38,371 nt of DNA from positions 1-38,371 of the forward strand of contig JALKBU010000469.1 in assembly GCA_023091735.1 (NCBI GenBank), read 5' to 3'. Below the pieces are notes generated by a model. That model was not told the origin of the DNA and made no database searches. It worked only from the letters and a program-made list of their open reading frames with translations. This stretch comes from Trichomonas tenax (taxonomy: Eukaryota > Parabasalia > Trichomonadida > Trichomonadidae). Shown in pieces: positions 29,655 to 38,371 of this stretch. Made by a program: the position numbers and the translations under genes. Position 1 is the stretch's first letter. Each line of letters starts with the position of its first letter.

Positions 29655-30490
29655 TTCAAAATATGGGAGTGTCAGTTTTTTATGGAAGCAAATGTACGCC
29701 CGTCGAAGGGGTAAACAAAATACATCAGACAGGAGTCTAAAAAGTTTATTTATCAAAACATACCGAATGCTATACTTAAACAAAAGTTTCATTGTGGGCA
29801 AACAAGATCAAATCTTTGAAAAGTTATTGTCAGCACTATAGGTCGTAAACATATTTTGAAGCTCCCGCTGGCTCAAAAGCGGCAGAAATTCATGCTATAT
29901 TATCCACCCAGATCCAAAAACGATGTCGTGGTCGACCCAGAAAAAAACAGGGAGTTGTCCAGATGTCAATACCACGTGTTGATCACCGACAACTCCAGCT
30001 TCCACCACTACCACCTAATTTAAATTTGCATCAGATTGATCACGATAATGATGAAAGTTCGAGCTCAGAATTGTCCAGTGACGCTGATGATGCAGCAGAA
30101 TTTGTAAAACAGTACGAAGTCTCGACAGAAGACTCAAGTGATGTGAGTGATGATAATTAAGTGTTATTGTGTAGCAATTTCGTATTGGCGATGATCATTA
30201 TTCTTTGTTTTGTTGTTGTTCAAAGTGAGTGTTTATTGCTTTGTTGAATTTTGAAGGAAATATCAATGATATTTCCGTCAATTCGCAACATTTTTTTTAA
30301 TCTAACAGCATGAGATGATGGCTTATACCCCGTCCAGGCTGAAATCTTCGTAGGCATTTTTTATAAACTCTATCATGTAGAAAAATTTTAAAAATCAAAA
30401 TATGGGAGTAAGGTTCTGACAAAATTTGAATAAATCTCATAGAATTTTTTATGAGGTTTCTCAATTTTTCTCACTCCCATATTCTGAAAG
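29655..30490. repeat. TCAAAATATGGGAGT repeats flanking an AT-hook fragment
   Basis: tcaaaatatgggagt occurs at about 29656-29670 and again at about 30392-30406, and the inverse actcccatatt closes the block at about 30474-30484. A short inverted pair ctcata/tatgag lies between the last two. The arrangement suggests the ends of a mobile-element remnant surrounding an AT-hook/acidic coding fragment; no target-site duplication was found. Confidence 0.4.
29850..30160 (+). pseudogene. AT-hook/acidic-tail protein fragment
   Basis: The frame is open from just after a TAA at about 29847 through the TAA at 30158-30160. It reads ...IQKRCRGRPRKKQGV, a textbook AT-hook core (RGRPRK) at about 29910-29950, followed by a Pro-rich stretch and an acidic Ser/Asp tail (DESSSSELSSDADDAAEF). 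An ATG at 29963 would exclude the AT-hook, so the fragment lacks its own start and looks like the C-terminal end of a longer protein, possibly a transposase or chromatin protein. It lies between repeats of TATGGGAGT. Confidence 0.45.
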
Positions 30491-30515
30491 GCAGTTTAAT
30501 TGATTTCCAATTTCA

Positions 30516-30851
30516 TTGGAATGTGGTTTATTAATATGTTCATTAATTGAAGGAACACCATTTACCAAAATAGGTACTCCTGATGTGAACAGAGATGGGA
30601 CAAGAAATACCGGAATTTTAGATCCAAATTATTCCAAACCTATTATAATTCCATGTTTCTGTGAACACAATGGAAATAAACACGAAGTGGTTGGAATAGG
30701 AATCAATGCATTTCGAAAATGTTTATATATTCCGAAATTTCAAATTGGTCAAACAATCCGGACATTAAAAGAATTTTGCTTTGATGTGTGTGCTTCACTA
30801 TCTGAAGTCATATTCGAACCAGGCTCTAAACTTGAAATAATATTCGAATGA
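30516..30851 (+). pseudogene. BspA-like LRR_5 fragment
   Basis: There are 111 codons without any ATG in frame (the frame opens at TTG). The text GNKHEVVGIGINAFRKC, IGQTIRTLKEFCFDVCASLS and EVIFEPGSKLEII is typical of BspA-like LRR_5 repeats ('I..gAF..C.sL..v.i...vk.Ig..aF'). It ends abruptly after about two repeats, so it is a 5' or internal remnant of a surface-protein gene. Confidence 0.7.
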
Positions 30852-31202
30852 AGTTTTTAAATATAACCTTATTCAACTGTGCAACAAATCTCGAGTTCTA
30901 ATCGAAGTAAAAATTAAATTTTTATGAAATATAGTTTAGAACATCAAATACACATTAAAAATACATCAAATATACAAATATATTAGAATCATAAAGAGGA
31001 TTTAATTTGATTTGTTCATCTTATTCGTGAATATGACTGAACAGCTCATTCTGATCAAAAAACATGACTAATTTATCACCAAAAATGCTTCGGAAGCCAC
31101 TAAAAGAGTGAAATTCAGTTCAATTTTATTAACAAAGGTTAAATAACCGTGATTCCTTGCAACGTAGATTGCTTAGGATTTTTATATAATAAGACTTAAG
31201 GG

Positions 31203-32137
31203 CATCTGAACTATCAGAGGCATCCATTTGGATGCTCTGACTTAGTCACTGTTACTTACCTCGAGTCTTATGTTAGGGACCCATATTTCTTTAATTTACA
31301 GAATCGAGCATTAATTTCAACTCAAAGTCTGCATAATTCCGATATTACTATTGAAAGATGTGGATTTAATAATGTATGCAACTCAGACATAGACGATGGA
31401 GGTGCAATATACGTTACTTCCAATGAAAAAGTAATTCAAAAAATATTATATGCGATGAATGTTGTACAACATATGAATCAACACGTGGTCAATATTGTTG
31501 TATTTTTATGTCAGACTCGCATAACCTACCTAACACTTTGGATCATGTCTCGGTTAATGGATATCGTTCATTTGTTAATGCTTGGGTTACAGTTGCTTTA
31601 CAATCTGGTAAAATTGCAATGTCAAAAATAAACATTACAAACATAAATCAGTTTTAGCGAATATATGGAATTTTTAATTGCAGATCTAATAGCAGCATTG
31701 GATATTGTAATATCGAGAATAACATAATAACGAATCATCATGGATTGGTTCATGATCCTTCACAAAGTAGTTCTTATGTTAATATTTTCTCTAGAAATAA
31801 CGTAGTGAGGAATAACGTGACTTATAGTGGTACAGCCTTTGCTCATTCAATATTGTATGTCTCAGATTGCAACTTAATAGGCAACAGTGGATCTGAGTGT
31901 TTTCTCACATATGATACCAACTGCAGAATCGAAGTTTCAAATTGTTAAATGAATAATCCTGGGCAAGTGAGTCATAATGATCGCGTTTCCTATAAAAATA
32001 TGATTAATTACAACTTTGCAATTGATATTCAAACTGAGACATTAATTTCCTTGATCCATGGCTGTTCGCCTATTGAGCAATGCCATTATTTCTATAAGCA
32101 CATGTTCAAAACAATTTTGCCTTTTGTTTTCATGTGA
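31203..32137 (+). pseudogene. Pmp-like beta-helix surface protein, multiply frameshifted
   Basis: Three or four successive plus-strand frames read as one protein. Frame 1 (about 31203-31435) has DITIERCGFNNVCNSDIDDGGAIYV. Frame 2 (about 31440-31658) has CDECCTTYESTRGQYCCIFM, then VSVNGYR and MSKINITN. Frame 3 (about 31662-31948) has GIFNCRSNSSIGYCNIENN and FAHSILYVSDCNLIGNSGS. A final frame runs 31949-32137. The recurring 'v.nCnf.gN.a' phrases and Asn/Ser-rich strands are typical of right-handed beta-helix/Pmp-like proteins that are expanded in trichomonads. No membrane anchor is readable. The gene is clearly inactive as it stands. Confidence 0.65.
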
Positions 32138-32737
32138 ATGAAGATTATTTTGAAATCAATAATGTATATATTTAGCTTTAAACTTTCTAACACATATTAC
32201 AGAGTGATGGAAATCCACAATAGCAGCTTTTCCATTATAAATAACTTTAACATCTATGAAAAAATACAAAATGAATATTCATATAATTTTTTTTAATTAA
32301 TATTATAGTTTTAAGATGAATACAAATGATAATAATTGTTTAGTATAAGATATGTTATGATTATTAAATCATATTCGAGATTTTTTGGTATTGATTCATA
32401 TTGAAAATGTGATATCCTAAAATTGGTCATAAATGACGATCTAAATTGATATAAATAATGGTTTCGAGTATAATGGGAAATTATTAAAGTGAATAAATGC
32501 AATTTAGAAAGATAGTATCTTAAAGATGAAATAAGCACTCAAACATTTGCGTTTAGATATTAATTTGTTTCAGAATACATTTAGAGAGGCTAGTAATGAT
32601 ATTTTCAGGTTTGAATGCGTAAATGTCGAAAATATAGCGAAAATTTGCACTTTTAAGCGGTATTATATTGCCAAAAAGTGAGTTTTTGAGGATATTGGAT
32701 CTATATCCGTAAAGATAGAAATGCCTGTCAGTTTTTA
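32138..32737. other. AT-rich spacer upstream of PMT-B
   Basis: No gene is supported here. Immediately upstream of the PMT-B start, cctgtcagtttttaATG provides a TGTCAG half-box and an initiator-like TCA (32728-32730) 7 bp before the ATG. The remainder is AT-rich. Confidence 0.35.
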
Positions 32738-34195
32738 ATGAGTGATTCCGGAGATACAGAATCTCTCCCTCTAAACTCAGTGAAACAAGTTTCTCGCGGC
32801 GCAAACAAAATTTCGGCGTTGATAAAAAATCTGATTCCAAAACGAAACACACAACCTTTCGAACTAGATTCGACAGATGCAATTTTAGTTTTGCTATTTA
32901 CAGCAATAGGCATGCTAACGCGAGTTTTTAGACTCCAGGCACCAAATACAGTCGTTTTCGATGAAGTTCATTTCGGAAATTTCACAAATTGGTATTTAAG
33001 AGGCCAATACTTTCACGATATTCACCCACCACTTGCAAAACTAATAATGGCATCGGCTGCATCGTTCGCTGGGTACAAAGGAGAATATAAATTCGAGCAA
33101 TTAAATAATCAAAAATATCCATCGATGACTTACGTAGCTTTGAGACTCACACCAATATTCTTTGGTGCTGTCTGTGTCCCAATGTCTTATTTGGTCGCTA
33201 GATCAATGAATTGCCAACATTTCACTTCTTTTGTTGCTGCAACTTGTGTTGCGTGCGAATTGACATATATAATAGAGGCCAGACACATTCTTTCAGACTC
33301 CATTTTACATTTCTTCTCAATGCTTTCAATTCTTTCCATTTATTTACACGATAGATACGAAACATGGGTTTCATTTCTATTTATGTGTTCCGCTTTGGGC
33401 TTAGTGTCATCGTGTAAGTATACTGCGGGTGGAATTGTCCTCCTTGCTATTGCAAAGCAGTTTTTAATGAAAGATGATCGATTATTTGCTCTTATTCGTG
33501 TTTTCATTATAATATTCTTTGTTGTGTTTATTCATTTCTGCGTTTTCGCAATACATTTATCCTCTTTACCATATTATCCAGAAAATAATGATAGATTCAT
33601 TCCTCAATGCATAAACGACAGCTTGATTGATAAAATGAACCCAGACTGGGAGCGTAGGAACTCAGCACCATCAATGATCATCCGTATCATAACATTGATC
33701 ATCTACATGCAATTCACGAACATGAACGTTGGCTACAAACATCCATACGCTTCGAAATGGTATGAATGGCCTTTGTTCACCGGCAAATGGGTATTGTATT
33801 GGACAGAGAATGGAAAGCACTTGATCTGCATTGGCAATGTGCTCGTGTGGTGGTGCGTTTTTGCTGCTATAATCGGTTCATTTGTTGCAAAGTTTTTCAA
33901 CACTATAGATAGGGAAGGATTTGATAGCCTTTTAGGATATCTCTTTTCATATCTTCCATTCGCATTAATTCCAAGAGACACATTCCTTTACCACTATGCA
34001 ATTCCATTGATGTTCGGTATCTTCACACTTGTTATACTTCTAGAAAGACAGTTTTCACCACGCGTCACAGGATTTTTGCTCTCGTTTGTTTTCTGTATTG
34101 CTCTATTCGGATATTTCATGTGGTGCCCATGGGTTTACGCACTTACAACACCAGACTTCGAATTCATGGTATGGAATGAGAAATGGCGTCGTTAA
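32738..34195 (+). CDS. Protein O-mannosyltransferase, MIR-less (PMT-B)
   Basis: This 485-residue GT39 enzyme is paralogous to the 12519-13973 gene. A cytosolic N-terminus of about 45 residues precedes TM1. It has the catalytic-loop FDEVHFGNFTNWYL (DE at 75-76), HPPLAK (96-101; Gly of the usual HPPLGK is Ala), EARHILSDSILHFF, SCKYTAGGI, FTGKWVLYW, CIGNVLVWW and YLPFALIPRDTFLYHYAIP. About ten to eleven membrane segments are visible. As in PMT-A, the main luminal loop (about 60-70 residues around FIPQCINDSLIDKMNPDWE) is too short for a MIR domain. The two may work as a pair, as fungal PMT1/PMT2-type enzymes do; that is inference. The stop reads TAAA, and the gene converges on the TANGO6-like gene 62 bp away. 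Confidence 0.9.
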   Translation: MSDSGDTESLPLNSVKQVSRGANKISALIKNLIPKRNTQPFELDSTDAILVLLFTAIGMLTRVFRLQAPNTVVFDEVHFGNFTNWYLRGQYFHDIHPPLAKLIMASAASFAGYKGEYKFEQLNNQKYPSMTYVALRLTPIFFGAVCVPMSYLVARSMNCQHFTSFVAATCVACELTYIIEARHILSDSILHFFSMLSILSIYLHDRYETWVSFLFMCSALGLVSSCKYTAGGIVLLAIAKQFLMKDDRLFALIRVFIIIFFVVFIHFCVFAIHLSSLPYYPENNDRFIPQCINDSLIDKMNPDWERRNSAPSMIIRIITLIIYMQFTNMNVGYKHPYASKWYEWPLFTGKWVLYWTENGKHLICIGNVLVWWCVFAAIIGSFVAKFFNTIDREGFDSLLGYLFSYLPFALIPRDTFLYHYAIPLMFGIFTLVILLERQFSPRVTGFLLSFVFCIALFGYFMWCPWVYALTTPDFEFMVWNEKWRR

Positions 34196-34257
34196 ATTTG
34201 TTATATATATAAATGTATATTATAATTTATATTTGCAAAAAAAAAAACAATATATAT

Positions 34258-36555
34258 TTACAAGAAAGAAGCAGCACAATCCCACATTGTTTGATAGCAA
34301 TCTTCTGCGTTCTGATGTGCGACATCATCAAGTTCAGCTTCTCTGTTACGCTTAACGATGTTTCCGAGGAGTTTGACATCTTCGGGAGAACATTCACCGA
34401 ATCCTTCACCAAGAACGAGAATTATCTTGTAACAAAGATAACTTGCTGCACGTCTTACATCAACAACGTGGTGTGTCTGCCATGCGTTATCGATTGTCAA
34501 AACTATATCCGTGAGCCAGTTCGCACAGCCGAACTCCAGTGCGCTGACGAATTCCGCTAAATCACTGAGAGAAGCGGATTGAATAAGTGTTGATTCATGG
34601 GCTGCGCCACGAGAGAAAGCTTTGATAAAGTGGCCACAAAGATTGCCATTGGAGCTATGAATAAGGCCAGGACCAGTACGACGAGCGAGAAGCATTAATG
34701 TTTGCGCAACTTTCAAAGATAAAGCAACATCATTTTTAGGGAATTCTTCGCAGAGTTTTTTAACAACCAAATGCGGGAAAACATCACCAACAGATTCCAA
34801 GCACCTGATAGCATTTATGTATACATAGCTTTCCTCATGTTTAAGCTGATTCTCAGTAACAGGAAGTATTTTCTTGATGTTTTCCTCTTCTCTCAATATG
34901 TTTCCTTTTTCCATGACTGCTCTTCGAAGCTCGAATAATCCGCGACCTCTTAGAGCTGGAATTGGACTCGAGAGATCGTTTGAAATCGATTGGATGATAT
35001 CAGCTGTTTGATCTCCTGTTTTATCATCTTTTTCATCGGAATATCTCATTGACAGCATTTCAGGAATATCACCGCCAAATGTGTTTATGACATTGCGTGG
35101 TAATTCTTCAACATTGAGGCCATGGAAGACTGTTTTAGCAATTGAAACAATATCAACACCAATCTCAGCATCTCCTTTCACTCTCGACAAGAACGAAAGA
35201 AGAGGAACACCCCACTCTGGCGAAACTTTCTTTACTGTCGGCATTACTTGCGATATCAACTGCACGGAGCCAAATGTTCCAGGAAGTTCTGAAATCAAGC
35301 TTTCCATGTATTCTGGCTTTATTAGTGGGACAATGAGTTCACGCATTTTTGTTATTATCATAAGTTCTCTGATCTCATCGGGATCATCTTCATCAACAAA
35401 AACTCCTTCAGGAACAACACTCACTGAATAAGAGTCCAATACAAGTGGTGACAAAGAAGAATCAGCAACAATAACTTTGACAAATGAAATAACAGAGTCT
35501 TCATCAACGAGGCACTTCTTAATGAGATTTATGCACCTTGTATGTATTTCCCCTTCTGTCTGTGCAGCAATGAACAATATTCTATGTGGCATTGGAGAAA
35601 TGAGAACTTTCTTTGCAGTTCTTGGTGTTAAAACATTTTCAAGTGTCCAAAGCAATGTTCCAAGTGGTTTTTCGACTGTTGTTGGCCATTCAATCAGTGG
35701 AAATAAGTCAACATTCTTCAGAAACTGATCTGATCTTGTTGTAATAATAAATGAAATGATCTCTTTCGATAATTTATCTCCTTTTCCACTTCTTATCGCT
35801 TCTATCATCTTAGGAAACAGTTTGCTATAATACTCATCCTGTGTTTCTTTAGTTGGCGGTGTTCCAATTGCTTTCGCAAGCATTGGTGGCGGAAACACAG
35901 TGTTTTGAATCGCTTCGAGAGAATCTGATCTATTTAATACAATATCAGTCAATAGGTATGCGACATTGATTCCTATTGGAACTAAGCCAATAACACAGCT
36001 GAATAATGTTTCTGTATCCTGATTTTCAATTATTTTCTTCAACAACTCTTTATCGAGAAAATGTAGCACAGAGATGCCGTGCTGCAAGAATAATCCATGC
36101 ATATCGGCGTAATTGACATCGTTGAAGAATTTATCGAGTGCTTCAATAAAATATGGCTCTGGACGAAACATTCTAGGCGTAGCTGGTGCAAAAAGCCACG
36201 AGTCCATATCGTAGAACTCAATTTGTATTGATTTCGGTAAATGAGGGTAAATTCCCCAATTTATTATACAAGCCATTGCGTATGATATAGCTCTCTTTGA
36301 ATGAACAGGTAGCTTAGGCTCTTTTGGCAAATAATTTAAAATAACATGAGCACAGTAGTGCGCTAAATCGAAATACACATTTCCTGTTTTTTCTATTTCA
36401 GGAATAAACTCAGAAATCTCTTTAATGACCTGATTTATCGGCATTGTCGGCTTAAATCGGTCAAGAATGAGATTCTCTAGATTCAGGAATTCAGGTCGCA
36501 ATTTGGTCATCCAAAATCTAGATTTTGATGCAATTAACCTTAATGCATCTGACAT
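34258..36555 (-). CDS. TANGO6/RTP1-like HEAT-repeat protein
   Basis: The 765-residue all-helical protein has no membrane segment. The C-terminal 250 residues match the RTP1/TANGO6 family pattern: SPIPALRGRGLFELRRAV, then HEESYVYINAIRCLESVGDVFPHLVV, then LKVAQTLMLLARRTGP, IKAFSRGA, LIQSASLSDLAEFVSAL and VDVRRAASYLCYKIILVLGEG. In yeast, Rtp1 is linked to assembly and nuclear import of RNA polymerase II; animal TANGO6 (transmembrane/coatomer-associated) was named for Golgi organisation. The N-terminal 500 residues are diverged HEAT-like helices. The ATG lies within a TTTACATGTCA box. Confidence 0.7.
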   Translation of the reverse strand: MSDALRLIASKSRFWMTKLRPEFLNLENLILDRFKPTMPINQVIKEISEFIPEIEKTGNVYFDLAHYCAHVILNYLPKEPKLPVHSKRAISYAMACIINWGIYPHLPKSIQIEFYDMDSWLFAPATPRMFRPEPYFIEALDKFFNDVNYADMHGLFLQHGISVLHFLDKELLKKIIENQDTETLFSCVIGLVPIGINVAYLLTDIVLNRSDSLEAIQNTVFPPPMLAKAIGTPPTKETQDEYYSKLFPKMIEAIRSGKGDKLSKEIISFIITTRSDQFLKNVDLFPLIEWPTTVEKPLGTLLWTLENVLTPRTAKKVLISPMPHRILFIAAQTEGEIHTRCINLIKKCLVDEDSVISFVKVIVADSSLSPLVLDSYSVSVVPEGVFVDEDDPDEIRELMIITKMRELIVPLIKPEYMESLISELPGTFGSVQLISQVMPTVKKVSPEWGVPLLSFLSRVKGDAEIGVDIVSIAKTVFHGLNVEELPRNVINTFGGDIPEMLSMRYSDEKDDKTGDQTADIIQSISNDLSSPIPALRGRGLFELRRAVMEKGNILREEENIKKILPVTENQLKHEESYVYINAIRCLESVGDVFPHLVVKKLCEEFPKNDVALSLKVAQTLMLLARRTGPGLIHSSNGNLCGHFIKAFSRGAAHESTLIQSASLSDLAEFVSALEFGCANWLTDIVLTIDNAWQTHHVVDVRRAASYLCYKIILVLGEGFGECSPEDVKLLGNIVKRNREAELDDVAHQNAEDCYQTMWDCAASFL

Positions 36556-36560
36556 GTAAA
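36550..36560 (-). promoter_or_regulatory. TTTACATGTCA box containing the start codon
   Basis: On the gene strand the exact consensus TTTACATGTCA contains the start codon of the TANGO6-like gene (ATG TCA GAT). The parallel with 26474-26484 suggests a constrained start context. Confidence 0.5.
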
Positions 36561-36959
36561 CTACATTTTTTTCATTCCCATAAATTCTAAAATTCCAAGA
36601 ATTTCAAAACGACAGATTCCCTCAGCTTCAATAGCAGCTAAAATATCACCCGCCAAAGATGTTTTAATATAATCAAAGGACTTGACCTAATTTCTGAGGT
36701 TTACTCGCACCCAAAAATATTCCTGAAAATCATTGTTATACTTTACAAATATGTCAAAGTGAAGAAAATATTTTGATTTGAGTATGACCTGCATGAATTG
36801 AATATATTGTCTTTGTTTCTGAATTGCAGAAGGGTTTGTTCCTTGAACTCTACAGAATTGCGGAAAATCGAGACAGCCTCATTTAATTGATTAATCTCGT
36901 TTCAAATCATATAATTTTCAGTATCATTTTTATATTGGAAAAATCAATTCAATTTTCTA
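36561..36959. other. AT-rich spacer
   Basis: No gene or obvious regulatory feature is recognised beyond the box at 36550-36560. Confidence 0.3.
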
Positions 36960-37930
36960 ATCATTATGATTTGGAATCAATTAATCTAATGTTATCATCT
37001 TTATGAAATTACACCAATCAATTACAATTCGTAACGAAATACATATCACATATCAAATTTTAGCGATCAAAAATGAATCTTTTGAAATCGCTCAATTTCT
37101 TATTGAATATGGTGTTGATTTCAACATGAAAGTAATTATTCAATCTAATGTTATCATCATTATTATCTGGGATCACTCGATACAATTTTATTATCATGGT
37201 TATATTTTTTTTCATCGCTAACATGTGACACCAATCAATCTCATTTAATCATCATTATTATCTGTAATCATCCAATGCAATTTTATCATCATAATGGTAT
37301 TACATAAATCATAATTATGAAATAATAGTCCTTTATTCTATGCAAATGAAAAGAAATCTCTCAAGATAGTTCAATTTCTTGTTGAACATGGCGCAGATGT
37401 TAACATGAAAGTAGAAGACATTTATATAATTCTTCTCAGCATTTATGCCATTGAAAATGAGTCTTTCGAGATCTTTCAATTTCTTGTCAAACATGAAGCA
37501 AAAGTCAACATGAAAGGCATCAATCAATATAATAAAGAATTGAAAACTCATGTTCAACATTGTGCCTACATCAACATTGAAACTATCAGTCAATTCCATC
37601 TGATCATTATTATGTGATGTATTTTGTTGCAAAAACTTTATCAATCAATATTATTTACAATCTTGCAATATATCGTGATCATTATAATGATATGGTACTC
37701 CTCTTACTAGGGCAATTGAATTAAAATCTCTCATGATAGTTCAATTTCTGGTAGAGCATAGTGCAGATGTCAACAAGTAAATCGAGCATGGAAATGAAAT
37801 CAATTACTCAAATTTGATTTTATCACTGTTATATGTGGCACCTCTCTTTGTTGCTGATGAAGAAGAATCTTTCAAAATATTTAAGATCAAAAGGAGCATC
37901 AATATAAAAAGCGCAATCTAATTTTATTCA
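36960..37930 (+). pseudogene. Decayed ankyrin-repeat gene
   Basis: Four to five ankyrin-like units are readable in scattered plus-strand frames: AIKNESFEIAQFLIEYGVDFNMK (about 37060-37130), KKSLKIVQFLVEHGADVNMK (about 37350-37410), AIENESFEIFQFLVKHEAKVNMK (about 37445-37520), RAIELKSLMIVQFLVEHSADVNK (about 37708-37780) and a very worn unit near 37850-37915. Between them are AT-rich insertions containing repeated text such as atcattattat and frameshifts or stops. It looks like a non-functional member of the trichomonad ankyrin expansion. Confidence 0.65.
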
Positions 37931-38371
37931 TAATTTATAAGCAATTTTTGTGCAAAGGGTAATACAAATTATATCATTACGATAAGGCACTTTTGAATAT
38001 TGTTACGTTATATGCTCTTTTACTCATCACAATTCATTTATTGTTTTCTAATGAATTAATATCAGTTGATCATATATAGAATATACTCTCAAGCTTTCAT
38101 TGAAAGAAAATAGGTTAAACCTAGTCACTAGGCAAATAAAGAGTTTTATATTGTATACAATTATAAAGATGAGAAAATTCATCCATTTCTCAAATTCATA
38201 ACAAGTTTTGATTGTGTTTCTGGTTTCTATGTATAGGACATGATAATGCTTTCTTCATTGATTCACATAACATATTTGAAATCCAAAATACTCACAAGTG
38301 AATGCCGTAGCATAAATGAATGTTTATTTATCTTAGAATGGGCGTCTGATATGAATTCCATCATATGAAAT
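37931..38371. other. AT-rich window end, nothing recognised
   Basis: No ORF, RNA gene or repeat could be supported in the last 440 bases. Confidence 0.3.

Noticed and set aside
1..38371. tRNA, rRNA or CRISPR arrays.
   Set aside because: No cloverleaf T-loop signature, rRNA-like block or regularly spaced repeat-spacer array was seen by eye; a covariance search was not possible.

Overview
The window looks like a contig from a parabasalid protist, most likely a trichomonad. The sequence is very AT-rich. Protein genes run as single uninterrupted ORFs with no visible introns. Several families are typical of trichomonad genomes: BspA-like LRR_5 surface proteins, Pmp-like beta-helix surface-protein remnants, ankyrin proteins, an LRR-PP2C protein and long coiled-coil proteins. 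The classical Trichomonas vaginalis initiator (TCA+1Y(T/A)) is only loosely matched, so a relative such as Tritrichomonas is plausible. This assignment is inference; no rRNA or marker gene is present.

Layout. 1-2315 holds repeats: a 638-bp near-perfect foldback element (1002-1639) and a second inverted-repeat element (1913-2315) that abuts the start of an LRR-PP2C-like gene (2362-4740, +). A broken BspA-like gene follows (4964-6009, -), then repeat-rich non-coding DNA, then a 1006-residue coiled-coil protein (8226-11246, -) and a protein O-mannosyltransferase, PMT-A (12519-13973, -). Next come an LRR/disordered protein (14575-16182, +) and a coiled-coil/ankyrin protein (16243-18015, -), a third foldback element with a nested palindrome (18265-18903), a small charged protein (19176-19718, +) and a DMT/EamA transporter (19959-21011, -). 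A 4.3-kb gene-poor stretch (21012-25306) contains only a decayed fragment. It is followed by a coiled-coil protein with a possible ZW10/RINT1-like look (25307-26479, -), TBP (27008-27736, +) and an ASNSD1-like asparagine-synthetase-domain protein (28304-29533, -). 29650-32140 is a graveyard: an AT-hook fragment, a BspA fragment and a Pmp-like pseudogene. A second PMT (32738-34195, +) and a TANGO6/RTP1-like HEAT protein (34258-36555, -) come next, and the right end (about 36960-37930) is a decayed ankyrin gene.

The intact genes are mostly housekeeping. They cover transcription (TBP; the TANGO6/RTP1 family is linked to RNA polymerase II assembly), secretory-pathway glycosylation and trafficking (two PMTs, the DMT transporter, the possible tether) and cytoskeletal or scaffold coiled coils. 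They are interspersed with expanded-family surface-protein relics and mobile-element debris. There is no operon logic.

The most interesting non-genic signal is an 11-bp near-palindromic motif, TTTACATGTCA in either orientation. It recurs upstream of, or overlapping, the start codon of about nine of the twelve intact genes and is not seen inside their coding bodies; it is a candidate core-promoter element. Other points worth checking are a Phe-to-Met change at one of the four DNA-intercalating positions of TBP, two PMTs without MIR domains, an ASNSD1 homologue without the N-terminal Cys, and a PP2C domain with a lost metal ligand.
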